NCBI RefSeq assembly: GCF_036320965.1
Contig: NC_092281.1
Span: 9,215,392-9,279,391, forward strand
Length of the DNA: 64,000 nucleotides
Source: Panulirus ornatus
Lineage: Eukaryota > Arthropoda > Malacostraca > Decapoda > Palinuridae
Reading direction: 5' to 3'
Below the pieces are notes generated by a model. That model was given only the letters and a program-made list of their open reading frames with translations. It did not search any database and had not been told where the DNA came from. A program made the position numbers and the translations under genes. Shown in pieces: positions 50,686 to 62,878 of this stretch. Position 1 is the stretch's first letter. Every line of letters starts with the position of its first letter.

Positions 50686-51035
50686 ACATACACCGCCGCG
50701 TGCATGCACCACCACACACATGCACCACCACGTACATGCACCACCACATACATACACCACCACGTACATGCACCACCACATACATGCACCATCAGATACA
50801 TACATCACCACATACATGCACCACCACATACATACAACACCACATACATACACCACCACATACATGCACCATCAGATACATACACCACCACGTACATGCA
50901 CCACCACATACATACAACAACACATACATACACCACCACATACATGCACCATCAGATACATACAACACCACATACATACACCACCACATACATGCACCAT
51001 CAGATACATACATCACCACATACATTCAACTCCAG
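50686..51035 (+). repeat. 16-bp minisatellite, 80-bp higher-order unit
   Basis: About 21 copies of CACCACATACATGCAC-type 16-mers. The marker variant ATCAGATACA starts at 50791, 50871, 50951 and 50999, spacings of 80, 80 and 48 bp, i.e. five, five and three units. A 16-bp unit reads through all three registers every 48 bp, and the unit lacks stops in every plus frame. Three overlapping HHTYMH/TTPHTC frames of about 115-150 codons therefore coexist. The number of simultaneous frames argues against translation. Confidence 0.96.
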
Positions 51036-52130
51036 GTACCTGGAGACAAAGCTATGAATATATATCTTGACTCTTAACTGCAAAGACGAGTTTTAGGAAC
51101 TGAAGAATTTGGGAGGGATTCTTAGGATGATTTTGGAGGAATTCTAATAGGCGTGACACTGACGACCTTATTGATAGATTTCTCCCACGAAGTAATATCT
51201 ATATTCACGCTCGAATTGTGTCTGGACTCTTTAAGGTATTGTTATGAAATGGGTCACTCGCTTATATGCATCTAGAAAAGAGAAATGACTTCACTCTCGA
51301 AAGAAAAATGGAAAACGTCACGTCACAAATTTATACTAAAGGGAGCTAGGAATTCAGGTTCTACTCTCCCCAGTATTTTGAAGGCTGTCTCCAAAAATCT
51401 TATGAGATATTAAAGACAAGGTGAACGTGAGACCAGGTACAAAGGTAGATTTCATTTGACAAATCTCATTTCATTTCATATTTATCATCGTGTTCCCTAT
51501 CTGGGATATATACGTACGTATAGATTCAACGTTAAATTTTTTTCATGAAATTTGTAGAAATCTCAATCTGAAGTATTGAATGTCACCGAAATCATATTGA
51601 GATTTTATGAAATGGTACGTAAAAGTGGAATGGTTGCTAAGTCAACGACGCTGATCATTTTTCTTTTTCATTCAAGGAATTGAGAAATTGCATTTTCTTT
51701 CTTTTTTTTTTTTTTTGCTTAACTTGTTACCTCCTGTGGTGTCTCGCTTTCAATGGCATCTTTACGAAATTCTTTTCTTCGTCGCGTTGTCAAAGAGGTT
51801 CACTGAATGTATGGCTCTCTGTATCTCCTGTTCTCACAAAAGACTTAAGATCTAAAGATTTTATATCTCCTGGAATGAGCTTTTCTCAGAACACCAGCTT
51901 TAGCCTATCATAGATTGTCCCACTGTGTGAAGAAATGCCACACACAAAAACAGCCCTGAGATTGGTCAGAAAGTACAACAACAACAACAGGTTTTACAGT
52001 CTTATTACGTAGCTTGTCTCTCATACAGAACAATCTGATGCTATTACTTGATTGTGAGCCCGACAGGAGGAAGATGTTGACGTGTATAGATTTTCATAGA
52101 ACTTACTCATCCTACTTCTTGGCTATATAG
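51036..52130. other. AT-rich unique spacer
   Basis: No gene recognised. Poly-T 51700-51717, (CAA)4 at 51978-51989. Confidence 0.5.
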
Positions 52131-52132
52131 TT

Positions 52133-52167
<35 letters not shown>

Positions 52168-52318
52168 GCAGACAGGCAAACAGAAACAGACAGAGACAGA
52201 GACAGACAGACAGGCAGACAGGCAGGCAGACAGACAGACACACACACACACACAGACAAACAGACAGACACACACGCACACAGACAAACAGACAGACACA
52301 CAGACGGACAGAATCAGA
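52131..52318 (+). repeat. (GA)n-(GACA)n degenerate array
   Basis: Short GA, then about 170 bp of GACA with GGCA, AACA and CACA variants. Open in all three minus frames as CLSVCLS-type strings because the array lacks stops. Confidence 0.96.
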
Positions 52319-52486
52319 GAGAATAACTCGTTCAACTTGTTTATTCACCGTAAACCGATGTACCAAATCGTGTTAGGAAATGTCGTTTTCGAAGCCCAGA
52401 TTGTTCAGTTCCCCTTTATTTTGTTAATTCGCGAGGAACAGGGGCTCAGCCGGGGAAATGACTCCCAGCTAACGATGATCTCTTTT

Positions 52487-52660
<174 letters not shown>

Positions 52661-54502
52661 ATATGTATATATTGATATGTTGATCACACTAATCCGTGAT
52701 GATAGTTATGAAAGTGAAATCGCAATTCAATAGTTCATATAATTCTATTCAACATATGTTTTTTTTTTCTATACATGCGGCACTTCACGTATATTACATA
52801 ATGCCATGAATATCAAGTAAATATTGAAAGCAAGTGTATTATCGAGGAGAGAACAATGTTAATTACACCAGTACATTGTGATGACGTTTAACATTATCAT
52901 CTGTAACACAGTCTTCTGTCGGTTGTCACTGGAAACACAGACGAATGTCGTATTCCTAATTACGTACATCAGACCTGAGACGGTTATCTCACTTCATACC
53001 TGAAATCAAGAGAATATGAGGAGAGCTTATGATATCCAACCATTTTTGAGATCCTTAAGTATTCTACTTGTCAACGAAAAACATCTCAATATCAGAGAAT
53101 CCTTTCGAGAAAAGTAATATTACAGAATCTTACACTAGGGCGAATAAACAGTTCGTAGTACATAATCCTTTGAGGTTTTTAGTAGATCCTAAGACATAGA
53201 TAAAGAAAGATTTTGATGTCGCAGAATTTCAGAATCAAACTTTTTTTTCAGAGAAATATACAAATATGTCAAAAGATATATCGCATTAAAACTAGATATT
53301 CATATTCAAAGCTTATAAAAGGTCAGCAGGATAATACCTACGAGGCCCTTCTTCAGGTTCGAAACTGTTACCTGAAAAAAACAGAAAAAAAAAATTGTCG
53401 AGGAATTATTTCCAGTCGGAAGATTAAGAGAGCAAGTCCCTCCTCAGTTGGCAACACTGTGGGCCACTGGGCACTCCTCTGGTCTCCTTAGTTAACGAGG
53501 TGGTGGGAAGCTGCTGTGTTCCTTTTTTTGGCCCCTTTTCGTAGGTGGGAAACATACATTTCTCACAGTTTTCCTTTTTCGTTTTTCTCTCTCTGGCAAT
53601 CACTTTCCCCTCTGGGGCTGAGTGGAGGTGAGGGGGCGTAGTGAAGATGTGGTTCTCGAGGGTGATGGTCAATCTAGGGCGTGGCGAGGATGCGTTGGGT
53701 GGCTTCTCCCTCTATAGAGAAAATGATGGTGAATGATGAGTGTGGAGGGAGACATATAGAAATACATTCGCCCGCGAATTATGCTATTTTCTAGCTTTCG
53801 TTGGATATTGCTTTCACGGTATCATTTTGACCCAGTTGTGCAAGACTATCTCCACTTCACTAACATAACATTGTTCTTTATGGATCAGGAAGCAAGTCAG
53901 ATATGTATCCATTTGATACAAATATAATTTCAGTTTCCTTGATCCCGTATATTGCCCAGAGTCGTGATGCTGTGGCTTATAACTAAAAGGTTATAATATA
54001 TTCAGTTGTGTTATATATCATACTAGGTTGTAACTTAATACCTTTTTCATTGTTTGATCAGCTAGAAGGAGAATAATGGCTCCTTAACTTTCCCAGCAAA
54101 CAAGATAAACATACCTGGTATTACCGTAGTTTCTAATCCCTCTTAAACACTCCACAGTAGCTAAAGACTTCCTCTTAGAAGCTTGAAATCCTTTTCACAC
54201 GACGACTATAATTCTTTTCTGAACAGTTCCTCCGAATATATGTGTTGATTTGTTTTTCAAGAAGTGAAATACTCGCATATCTTTTCCAAAACAGGTTGTG
54301 CTCAGTATCTCGCAGCCCGAATCCTTATCTATCATATCTTATATATACAGTAAAGTCCGTCTCTCCAGCCATGGAGACAAACTTTGCCTGTTATGAGAGT
54401 TTCCACACACTGCCCTGACTGGTCCACAGAGGCTCCAACATTACCTCTTCCCCAAAGTTTGTCTCTCTCTTTCTCCACGATACTGAGTAATGAATGTCTT
54501 TT

Positions 54503-54505
<3 letters not shown>
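52661..54505. other. AT-rich unique spacer
   Basis: No array. Frames at 53213-53491 (plus) and 53424-53672 (minus) have no recognisable domain. No gene called. Confidence 0.5.

Positions 54506-54596
<91 letters not shown>
54506..54596. repeat. Compound (AT)29(GT)15 microsatellite
   Basis: AT 54506-54564 passes into GT 54565-54596. Confidence 0.98.
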
Positions 54597-54597
<1 letters not shown>

Positions 54598-55758
54598 AAA
54601 GAACTATGCAATATAAATCTGTCGGTATAACACTTTTCAAGAATCAGTTTCCTTCTCTATTACGTTAGCCTGATTACCCTCCCCTGGTGGCTCGGATGGG
54701 GGGAATAACGTAAGACAAGCTATAAACTCCACAATATCAAAGGTGATGGTAGGTTATTGGGGCGTCATTCAGGGTTGGATTGCAGATTCTTGGCTCCAAC
54801 CCTGCAACATAGGCCATCTAATGCCTCTCTCTTCACTTACACTAATTGTTTTCCATTCAACCATTTTTTCAGGGAATATTTCCTTTACATATGATCTTAG
54901 CTGGATTTGAATATATCTATTCTTGAAACAGTTATCTTTAGACCATCTGTGATACTTGCCAGACAACGGTTCATATCAATGGCATACATTTGATTAATGT
55001 GATCTCTATCATTATCATTATCATAAGCAATCAGGTTTACCTTCGTGGGCACCGAAGGCTGGCAAGGCAAGATATGTGACAGATTTAGAAATGCAATAAC
55101 AGTTGTATTGTTCTGCAGTTGGGGAAAATATTTTTATCCACTGTCTGGAGTGAACGCTTTCTCGGTTTTCACTTTTCTTTGTACGTGGAGCCTTCGTGGA
55201 CAGACCACATGGTGACTGATGAATGTTGAATGTCAAACAAAGACTGATTGATAATGATGTAGTCTGTTTTGTATTCACGAGTTATATCTACAATTACATC
55301 CAGTGGTTGTTGATACTGCAGCAGCCAAACTTAACATATTGAACCAATGATACAAGCCATATTTTCCCGAAAACTCTATATCATTTTACCTTTCATATCT
55401 CCCAACATCAAATAGACCACAGAATATAACCTAAAGTTAACCAGATGAAGCATACGTTACAACCGTACCATACAACTGTACCCTGAAGAAAAGGTAAAGA
55501 ATGTAGCCTCTCCTTCGAACCCTACATGCCATCTGAGTAACGAAGTAACACACCAAATTGCCGGAATGTGAAGAACCAAAGGTGTTCTGCATAAGAGAGG
55601 GACCCATCAAACGTTCCCTGACTCCCAGTGATATCTACACAAATTGGAATTCCACGAGGAGGACGAAATTCAGTGTTCAGGAGGAGGGAGTGATCAGAGG
55701 TATGCAAGGGAAAATGGTGGTTGCTTGTGTGCATGCAGTTTCATCATAAAGGGGCCAG
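54597..55758. other. Unique spacer with possible SINE head remnant
   Basis: CCCTGGTGGCTCGGATGG at 54680-54697 shares its first 11 bases with the SINE head at 26158, but no B box lies at the proper distance, so it is not called. No gene recognised. Confidence 0.4.
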
Positions 55759-55910
55759 CAGTCAGCCAGTATGAACCTGCAGCATGCAAGGGACAACAGT
55801 CAGCCAGTTTGAACCTGCAGTATGAGGGAGGGTCAACAGTCAGTCAACATGAACCTGCAGTATGCAGAACACAGTCGTCGGCCAACATGAACCTGTAGCA
55901 TGAGGAGTCA
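55759..55910 (+). repeat. 38-bp minisatellite, four copies
   Basis: Units at 55759, 55797, 55837 and 55872 contain CAGTCAGCCAGTATGAACCT plus GCAGCATG. Unit lengths are 38, 40, 35 and about 39 bp. Confidence 0.92.
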
Positions 55911-56000
55911 AAAGTCTTTGCCGGGTGTCATACATCGAGCCATTGTCGGGTGTCGTGTGAGTGAGGTGGTAGCCCGTTTGACCCATCCTCACCCCACTAG

Positions 56001-56087
56001 TAACCCTGGTCTTGACATATATTCCCTCCGCTGCGACACACAGCTGGAGACCTCCTGCGTGCCTCACCCGCTCGGCTTCACGCCACG
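56001..56087 (+). CDS. Candidate internal exon, function unknown
   Basis: A pyrimidine-rich acceptor CCCATCCTCACCCCACTAG ends at 56000, and a consensus donor, CACG then GTGAGT, starts at 56088. The 87 bp between them is open in one frame and GC-rich relative to its surroundings. It reads (one base) NPGLDIYSLRCDTQLETSCV then PHPLGFTP (two bases), so removal would keep frame. The frame itself is open upstream from 55900 and stops two bases into the donor, as expected if the intron starts there. Two Cys and a SCxxxPLGF string faintly recall the CxxPLGM start of discoidin (F5/8 type C) domains, but this is a short motif and no neighbouring exon was found. It could be a chance coincidence of splice signals. 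Confidence 0.25.
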
Positions 56088-57020
56088 GTGAGTCCGTTCA
56101 ACGCGAGGTGGCGGTGTGGCTCTTGCAAGGCTCGTGGTGAACTCTAGTAAGCTGGTGGTGGTTCTTCTTCTTCTTCCAAGTGTTATTTAGGATGATACTT
56201 GGATTAATTCCTCTCTGAGTGAGAATGGGACGAGACAAGACTATCCTGGGGTGATCTGTTATCACAATCATTGTGGCCTTTCAGCCAACGTCTCTTTTAT
56301 GCACTTCTGTGATCTAGTGGATATTGATTGGTACGTGGGTATGCTGATTATCTCTATAAACTTGTCTATACTTGGTTAGTTTTCTTGGTAGAAAAGCATT
56401 ATGTAAATGAGGACATTCCTTACTCTTGCAAAATCTTATACCAAGATCCGTCGTAGAGGATCCTAAGCCTGTAACAGTACTGCCAATTTAGTGTACGCAT
56501 CGTTCGATCTAGCGACCTCTTTTCCATGTCAGTGACATTTTGGGGCGTTTCAGAACACGGTGGTAATGGGGGAGATCCTATGCAAAATGTCGTGAAATTA
56601 TAAGAAAGAAATTCGAATTAATCAACAGAGCTTCAAATACCCTTGTGTACTATATGACACCCACAGCATACAAACAGTTCCCTTGCTACAGGTATATGTA
56701 TAACACGTCCACTACACGTGTAATGGAATATATTGGCGCTAATGGTTAGGTGAATCATCTAAACTACTCAGTTAATGGCCCAATAGTTTACTAATTAGTT
56801 TGGTTGCACTATACATTTCGTGCGGTTCACATTCGGGGTGTGGGACATTGTTAAGTAAGCCAGCCAGGCCTACGCGTTAAGATTACTGTAAATAGAGGAT
56901 CGCCCATCCCACCAGGCCTCTCCAGCCTCTTAGCCAGTGACGTCTAGTGTCCATACCATCCTGCTGAGCGCGGCTAACGACGGCTACAGAACAGAAATTA
57001 TATACATATATTGCTGATAT
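56088..57020. other. Unique spacer
   Basis: CTTCTTCTTCTTCC at 56163-56176. No further exon recognised on the plus strand downstream of the candidate donor. Confidence 0.45.
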
Positions 57021-57080
57021 TATGTTAGCTGAGAGAACATGAGCAAATTGAATGTCCTAATCAAGGCCATCTCATTAACG
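57021..57080 (-). mobile_element. Truncated copy of the 28.55-kb SINE family
   Basis: TATGTTAGCTG at 57021 and CCTAATCAAGGCCATCTCAT at 57056-57075 align in order and spacing with TATGTTAGCTG (28548) and CCTTAATCAAGACCATCCCA (28584 onward). Only the tail-proximal 60 bp remain; the sequence then runs into (AT)n at 57089. Confidence 0.75.
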
Positions 57081-57083
57081 ATA

Positions 57084-57088
<5 letters not shown>

Positions 57089-57173
<85 letters not shown>
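57089..57173. repeat. (AT)42 microsatellite
   Basis: Perfect AT array. Confidence 0.98.
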
Positions 57174-57174
<1 letters not shown>

Positions 57175-58206
57175 TCAAGACTCTAGAGGCATTTTAGTGA
57201 TATATGATGGTAAATTGAACCTAGTGTAGATGAACTGCATATAATCACTGCAGTCTCTGTTGTGTATAATGGTATACAGTTATGAACTGAGTTTCCCAGC
57301 AAATCGTCGTAATCTTGATTCATTTGGTGTTAACTCCATTGCATACCATCTTATGTGCCCCTTGCCGTGGTTAGGCTGGAGGCATCCGACACGGGAATGT
57401 TCTTCATCTTTATAGGACTGGATCCTCTTTTTAAGTCCTGGGACTCCCTCAGGTCGTGTCCTATTGCATGTGAGGAAGCCTTTGAAGTATAGTAGGAGGG
57501 TAGAGTTTTACGCTGTCTGTCTGACAAATTGAATTCCACCAGCCAAGCATGCTGAGCAATTTCTTTAGTTTTGTGTTCTGTCCATAGATTTGCTTTATTT
57601 CTTCCTGCTTCAGTGTCCCTCACGTGGTGCAACTTTATATTTGTCTATTAGGAATACTTTTAGCAGTATTTGCCTCATATACCTTTGGGATTTAAGTCAC
57701 TTTTGAAGGACCACATCATATTCTGCAGGAATCAGTTTGTGTCACCTCTGTGGTAAACATCTCGTTTGCATAAGCTATCAGTGAGTGAATTCTCCTGTTC
57801 TCTTAATTGTGTGAACTTTATATTGTGCTATGCACGGAATCCAGGTTGATATTCTTTTATTCTTGCTCTATTCATAACAAAGAACATATCCTTGTCTGTA
57901 TAGGATTCACACTAAACATTTGGGGAAAATAGATCTTCCAGTAGCAGACAGGTAGGCTGGAGGACTAGGAGCGAGGACAGAAACTGGCGTTTTTGCCTTT
58001 TCATTTGGATTGTTGGCAGATGATAAATGATGATTGTCCTAGAGAAATACGTGAGATTAAACTCACAACTTAGAAATGTCTAAAAAGGAAAGAAACGATT
58101 TGTTGTCGTGGAGAGAATCTAATAAAAGTTATGTTGAGAAAAAAAAATTCTTTCTGCTCGTTCTTTCTCATCGTTCCTATGATTGCTAAAAACGAGGCGA
58201 GATTCT
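57174..58206. other. Unique spacer with a 90-residue minus frame
   Basis: The minus strand is open from about 57644 to 57351. Its product (about 93 residues, no ATG at the start) has mixed, protein-like composition with several charged residues and no low complexity, but no domain is recognised and no clear acceptor precedes it. Noted as undetermined. Confidence 0.25.
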
Positions 58207-58344
58207 CTAGTTAGGACTATATCCACCAGCATTTACATCGGGTACAGCAACAGCAGCAGCAAGAAAAGCAGCAGCAACAACAGGAGAATTGGAACGAACA
58301 GCAGAAACAACCAAAAAGGAAAACAATGATATCCACAGCATCAT
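58207..58344 (-). CDS. Possible small secreted peptide, 45 residues (weak)
   Basis: From ATGATG at 58344 the minus strand encodes MMLWISLFSFLVVSAVRSNS, then PVVAAAFLAAAVAVPDVNAG and GYSPN, then a stop at 58207-58209. The first 18 residues have the hydrophobic core of a signal peptide; the rest is Ala/Val rich. The Ala-rich core comes from a degenerate CTG/TTG (CAG on plus) repeat at 58245-58280, which makes a chance frame likely. The frame continues upstream of the ATG to 58479 without a stop, so the start is not fixed. No family recognised. Confidence 0.15.
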   Translation of the reverse strand: MMLWISLFSFLVVSAVRSNSPVVAAAFLAAAVAVPDVNAGGYSPN

Positions 58345-58954
58345 CGTGGTGCGGGAGGCAAATGGATGTGAACTGGAGCTTTGATATTCTGCCCCTTTGT
58401 TCGGATCCTTCATCTGCCAGTTATTCAGTTCGCAGCCCCAAAAAAAAGTTTCCATGATCATCCAGTTACACAGGAGCACAAAGCCATCAGTTGTCTAGCG
58501 TGTGAAGTATTTCCAGACCAGAGGATCCTGGAATTATTTCACCAGAAACAGAGATCATACAACAGGAAGGTGTGTGTACTCGTTTCTTTGGTGCACTGAG
58601 GATCAACCAATCACTGGAAGTCTGAAGTAGAAATATTTTAGTATGATCAAATATTCACCAGTAGCGTATCGTGAAGTGGCAAAGTATGTTTGCCATAAAG
58701 AGTATAGTATCTTGAGCTGGAAAATCGTAGAGTGAAGGAATCCATTCTTAAAATAGGTTTAAAGATGTATTCGTCATGTTGAATATATCAGTCCGAGTTC
58801 ATATCTTTGTTAGTATTCTGATGATGATTCAAGATATTGATTAACTGTTCAGGAACTGTACATACAGAATCCTTCCGTACCACCAGAACTCCTCCCGAGA
58901 ATTAAAGTTGTCTGATCGTCCATGGCTAGTGGTGCTGGCTGTGGTTTTGAGGAA
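58345..58954. other. Unique spacer
   Basis: Nothing recognised. Confidence 0.5.
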
Positions 58955-59100
58955 CCTTAGTCAGTGGCTAACACCTACGTATGAAGTGACTGAGGCATCA
59001 AGTGGCCTCGTCAGTGCCTGACACACACAGAGGCTGTAACTGAGGCTTCAAGTGACGACCTCGTCAGTGACTGACATAGGATACTAACGTTGAAGTAGGT
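58955..59100 (+). repeat. 51-53-bp minisatellite, about 2.7 copies
   Basis: Units at 58955, 59006 and 59059 start CCTYRGTCAGTGNCTRACA and contain GTGACTGAGGCATCAAGTG or GTAACTGAGGCTTCAAGTG. The third copy decays after GACATAGG. Confidence 0.9.
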
Positions 59101-60332
59101 TACAGACACGGGATGACAGAATCTAGACCGTGAAGAACCTCGACTTTGCTGCTTCCTGTTCGTATCCACTGAGGAGAGGCTTGTTACCTTCGCTGCTCAG
59201 AGTCGAGTGGAGCTGTCTCCTTTGATCGCTGGTGGAAGTCATTGCTCCGAAAATCGTAATGGGCTAAAGAGAGCTGACTGTGGGAGAATGGTGGACACCA
59301 AGGGTCGGGATTTTGTGTTGGTTGATCAATATCTGCACCTGGCGACTAACTTTAACCCAGTTTCAGATCTTTGAAGTTTACATTGAAGTTTTTATAGAGA
59401 AATAGAAGAGGTGTCCGTCCGAGTCTGCGTTATGTAGATGACAAATATCTTGATTTTACACTTTCGTTCATTGAAAGATTTTGATAACATTGATATCTAG
59501 TTTATTGATTTTTTTTTTTGCTACATATGTATTTTCTGCTGAGGAAAAATAAGATATCTTTCTTCATATTCAGATTATTTTGATAATTCAAACTTTAAAA
59601 CCACTTCGCCATAAGCTAGAGCTTACACAATCGAGTGACATCACAAATCTCCATCTGTGACCAACACGACGTCTGTACTGACATCCTCTTCATAGTGTTG
59701 TTCCTTCATCTGTCTGCTCCATCTACCACACGGGCTTCACACGGGCGTCGATACCAACACCTGATTACCAGGTACCATACACGACCACGCCCTCACCTCT
59801 CCTGTACACGGACATCCATAGAAGAGTGTAGGTTGGCGACGCTATCCGTCAGCACCACCTGGGTATTTAGACGTCCATAGATGGTCTCAATATCCTTGGC
59901 TCATTAGGAGTGTGTGCCAGAAACGATCGATATCAGACGCACCCTCTGAGAGCACCACCTGGATATAGACACCCACAACTGATACTGCTTCTCGCTGCTT
60001 CATACATGTGTTGGGACAAAATCATTTGTATCAGAACACCACTATGTGGGTCCATGAAAATCGTACCTTTCCTCAGTGGTCGAAGGAAAACAAAAGACCT
60101 AAATAAGACTTTTAAGTGAATCCCTCTTTCGTAAAGAAGAGAGAATGATTTCGGTTCTTGGTATCATGAAAATGATGAATCGAGATGAAGCAATATTGTC
60201 AGAATTAATGGAAATAGAGATAGGTAATTTAAGAACCTACAAACGAGAGGAGGGAATCCTTCATGATGAAAATGGATTCGAAACCTTGATATATACACGA
60301 TCGTAGGCAAAGAACAAAGATCAATGAATCAG
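59101..60332. other. Unique spacer
   Basis: CAGCACCACCTGG / GAGCACCACCTGGATATAG recur at 59850 and 59949. No gene recognised. Confidence 0.45.
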
Positions 60333-60420
60333 CACAGAAACACTGCAGTATTCTACAACAGGCTCCGAACCCACCACAGAAACACCGCAGTAATGTTACA
60401 GCAAGCTTTGAACCCACCAG
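60333..60420 (+). repeat. 42-bp tandem duplication
   Basis: CACAGAAACACTGCAGTATT...CCGAACCCAC (60333) is followed by CACAGAAACACCGCAGTAAT...TTGAACCCAC (60375). Confidence 0.93.
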
Positions 60421-60483
60421 AGGAAGAAAAACCAACATTTTCTTTCCTCACAAATGATGACAGCTTTTCTTTTTCCTTTTTTT

Positions 60484-60520
60484 TATGGGGGTAGGGGTGG
60501 TGGTGGTGGTGGAGAGGGAG
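60484..60520 (+). other. G-rich (GGT)n tract
   Basis: TGGGGGTAGGGGTGGTGGTG continuing to GAGAGGGAG. Could form a quadruplex with mixed G-tracts. Confidence 0.6.
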
Positions 60521-60845
60521 TTAATCTTAAAGCCTTTGGTTTATTGTTTCCATTCGAAAGTATGGCGAGTTTTTTTGGGCACGTAATGACTAGTGAAAGT
60601 AATTTTATCGAGTAATTTCATGAGCCGTATACAAAGTATTTTTTCTTTTTTAAGGATGATGGATAATAGAGGGGAAATACATCAGCGACTTACACTGAGC
60701 AATTTCTCCCTCAGCAAAAGGATAAAGAAGGAGAGGAAGATCCTGCAGGTGAACCATGCCATAAACGAAGAGAGAAAAGCACAGATGATCTTTGGGTCTA
60801 TGTGAATCGTATTCAGCAGATGGAGAGAGGAATAGCGAAGACCAT
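60521..60845. other. Unique spacer
   Basis: A 70-codon Lys/Arg-rich frame (60593-60805) has no recognisable domain. Confidence 0.4.
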
Positions 60846-60868
60846 GGGGGGTGGGGTGGGGTGGGGGG
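60846..60868 (+). other. Strong G-quadruplex motif
   Basis: G6-T-G4-T-G4-T-G6 with single-base loops, the tightest quadruplex pattern in the window. Confidence 0.85.
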
Positions 60869-61083
60869 ATATTGACGCTAAATGTGAGAGCAAGAATATT
60901 CTTATCCTCTGGCCTTTACCTTACACCAGGATCTTTATCTGCCGCTTAGAACCAGCAACTCAACAACGGAAAATAAAGTTACGTAAAGTGTCATGCAAGA
61001 ATGAATGATTTGCTGTTTCACACACGCTATTTCATTCAAGTTTTACCTCACTGGTGTTAGTGATTTCTTCCTGAGAACTCATG

Positions 61084-61147
61084 GTGGTAGAGACAGTGGT
61101 AGAGACAGTGGTAGAGACAGTGGTAGAGACAGTGGTAGAGTCAGTGG
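61084..61147 (+). repeat. 12-bp minisatellite, five copies
   Basis: Four perfect copies of GTGGTAGAGACA and one with TCA at the end. Confidence 0.97.
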
Positions 61148-61818
61148 CGTCAATATCGGCGTTTCGTGACTTGGTAACTAACTCTATGGTCGATCCTGGT
61201 GATCTGGTTTGCAGTGGTAATGAGAATATGAGTTTTCACTGGTGTCATTACTAGTGTTTAGCTGGTTGTTCATGATGGTCATAACACTGATATTCGTGAT
61301 GGTGATTTTCGTGTGTATACGTCCTACCAATATTGGCTGATTAATGAAGATTTTGATGATGATGATGATGACATTATGATGGTGATGAATGCGCCCGTAT
61401 GGCTGTAGTGATAACGATAGTGATAGGACGATGTATAGGTACTGTTCTTTTTGCTGTAGGGATCCTAGGTCAAAGATGATTAAGGTTAGAACACTCCCTG
61501 CCGACCCCTGTACCACAATTATCATTGACGTGCTTCAAGAAGACCTATTAGATTTGCAGGTCATAAATTCCATGTGAATGCTCAATTCATAGCTCTGGTG
61601 TTTGTCCACAAACACGTTCCACGTGCTGGAGCGTCTTGTCTGCTTCCGTTATGCAAATCTTATCGTCCCATTAGCGTACCAGGTGACAATCGTGTATTAC
61701 TGCATGATCCGTGATGTGATGCACAGAGAAGTCCGTGTTCCATCGCTGTGTGAGACACAGGCCTTCCCTCAGCGTGCTTGTCCATGCTTTATCACAGTCT
61801 CAGACTAAGGCCATCCAT

Positions 61819-61820
<2 letters not shown>
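61148..61820. other. Unique spacer
   Basis: Loose GATGATGATGATG and GTGATGG words at 61270-61440. No gene recognised. Confidence 0.45.

Positions 61821-61870
<50 letters not shown>
61821..61870 (+). repeat. (GT)25 microsatellite
   Basis: Perfect GT array. Confidence 0.98.
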
Positions 61871-61873
<3 letters not shown>

Positions 61874-62313
61874 GAGTTAGATTTAATGGCTTCCAGACCT
61901 TGCATTACCATTAACCCAGGTAATATATAACCCCCATGTTGAACATATATTATTACTAATGTCTCTGAAGCTTAATGGATTTCCAGTCACTGTTATACGC
62001 ATCATACTATCGATATTTTATTTTTGTCTTCGCGTGGAACATTTCTTCTCTCAAAATCCTGGGCATCAGTGTAGGGAGGTGTTCACGTGTTGTTTTGGTT
62101 ATAATGCTATGTAGATGAAAAGTAATCAAAACCAGTAAATTAGTCCCTGGTTCTCATTAGCAGTCGACAGGAAGGGAACAAACAGCTAATTAGTGTTTTA
62201 CTCCCTCACTACAAGGATGGAGGGCGCTGGAAATCACGCTTTTTGTCGTCTAAAACGGTCGGTCCAGCAGCTGACATCTCCCTTTAAGATGGGTTTTTAA
62301 ATGGTAGGAGGCT
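61871..62313. other. Unique spacer
   Basis: Nothing recognised. Confidence 0.5.
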
Positions 62314-62492
62314 GGCAGTGGCTGTGTGTAGTATAAGCTGTGTGGCAGGAGGCTAGGAGTGGCTGTGTGGTAGGACACTGGCAATGGCTGTGTGTGGTAG
62401 TAGCTGTGTGGCAGGAGGCTAGGAGTGGCTGTGTGGTAAGACACTGGCAGTGGCTGTGTGTGCCAGTGGCTGCGTGGCAGGAAGCAGTCACC
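62314..62492 (+). repeat. 66-bp minisatellite, 2.6 copies
   Basis: Units at 62314, 62380 and 62446 start GGCARTGGCTGTGTGT and contain GCTGTGTGGCAGGAGGCTAG. Two full 66-bp units are followed by a partial third. Each unit is itself built of three GGCTGTGTGG-type subrepeats. Minus frames read as THSHCQ/LLPHS repeats. Confidence 0.93.
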
Positions 62493-62878
62493 AGCTGTGC
62501 GGGAGGTAACTGTCTACTCCCTGTGTTGGCTGGCGGTTGGCACCATCTCTCTTGGCAGGGTGTGCACTCAGTGATTACCCTGTTATTCTAATAGCACGTT
62601 GGTCAAGAGAATGGGTCAAATAACAGTAACCCGATACTTACCTACTGTCTCGTTAACACTGAATCACCAAGCCAGAGCTGATATCCTCCTCTTTTATACA
62701 AAAAACATCCTTGTTTTCTGCGTATGTATTACATCTTCACACTCTTCATCTTCCAAGTGTTTAATCTTTCCCTTTCAACTCAGAGACTTGGCTTTAATGT
62801 CACTGGCAAGCTTTCCTCTCTTATAAAATGAAGAGACGAAAAGAAACAGCAACAGTATTGCTCCCTTTATTTATATAT
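62493..62878. other. Unique spacer
   Basis: Nothing recognised. A 75-codon frame at 62599-62826 has no domain. Confidence 0.45.

Noticed and set aside
54678..54790. Second copy of the 26.15-kb SINE
   Set aside because: Only an 11-base match to the head (CCCTGGTGGCT) and no B box at the right distance.
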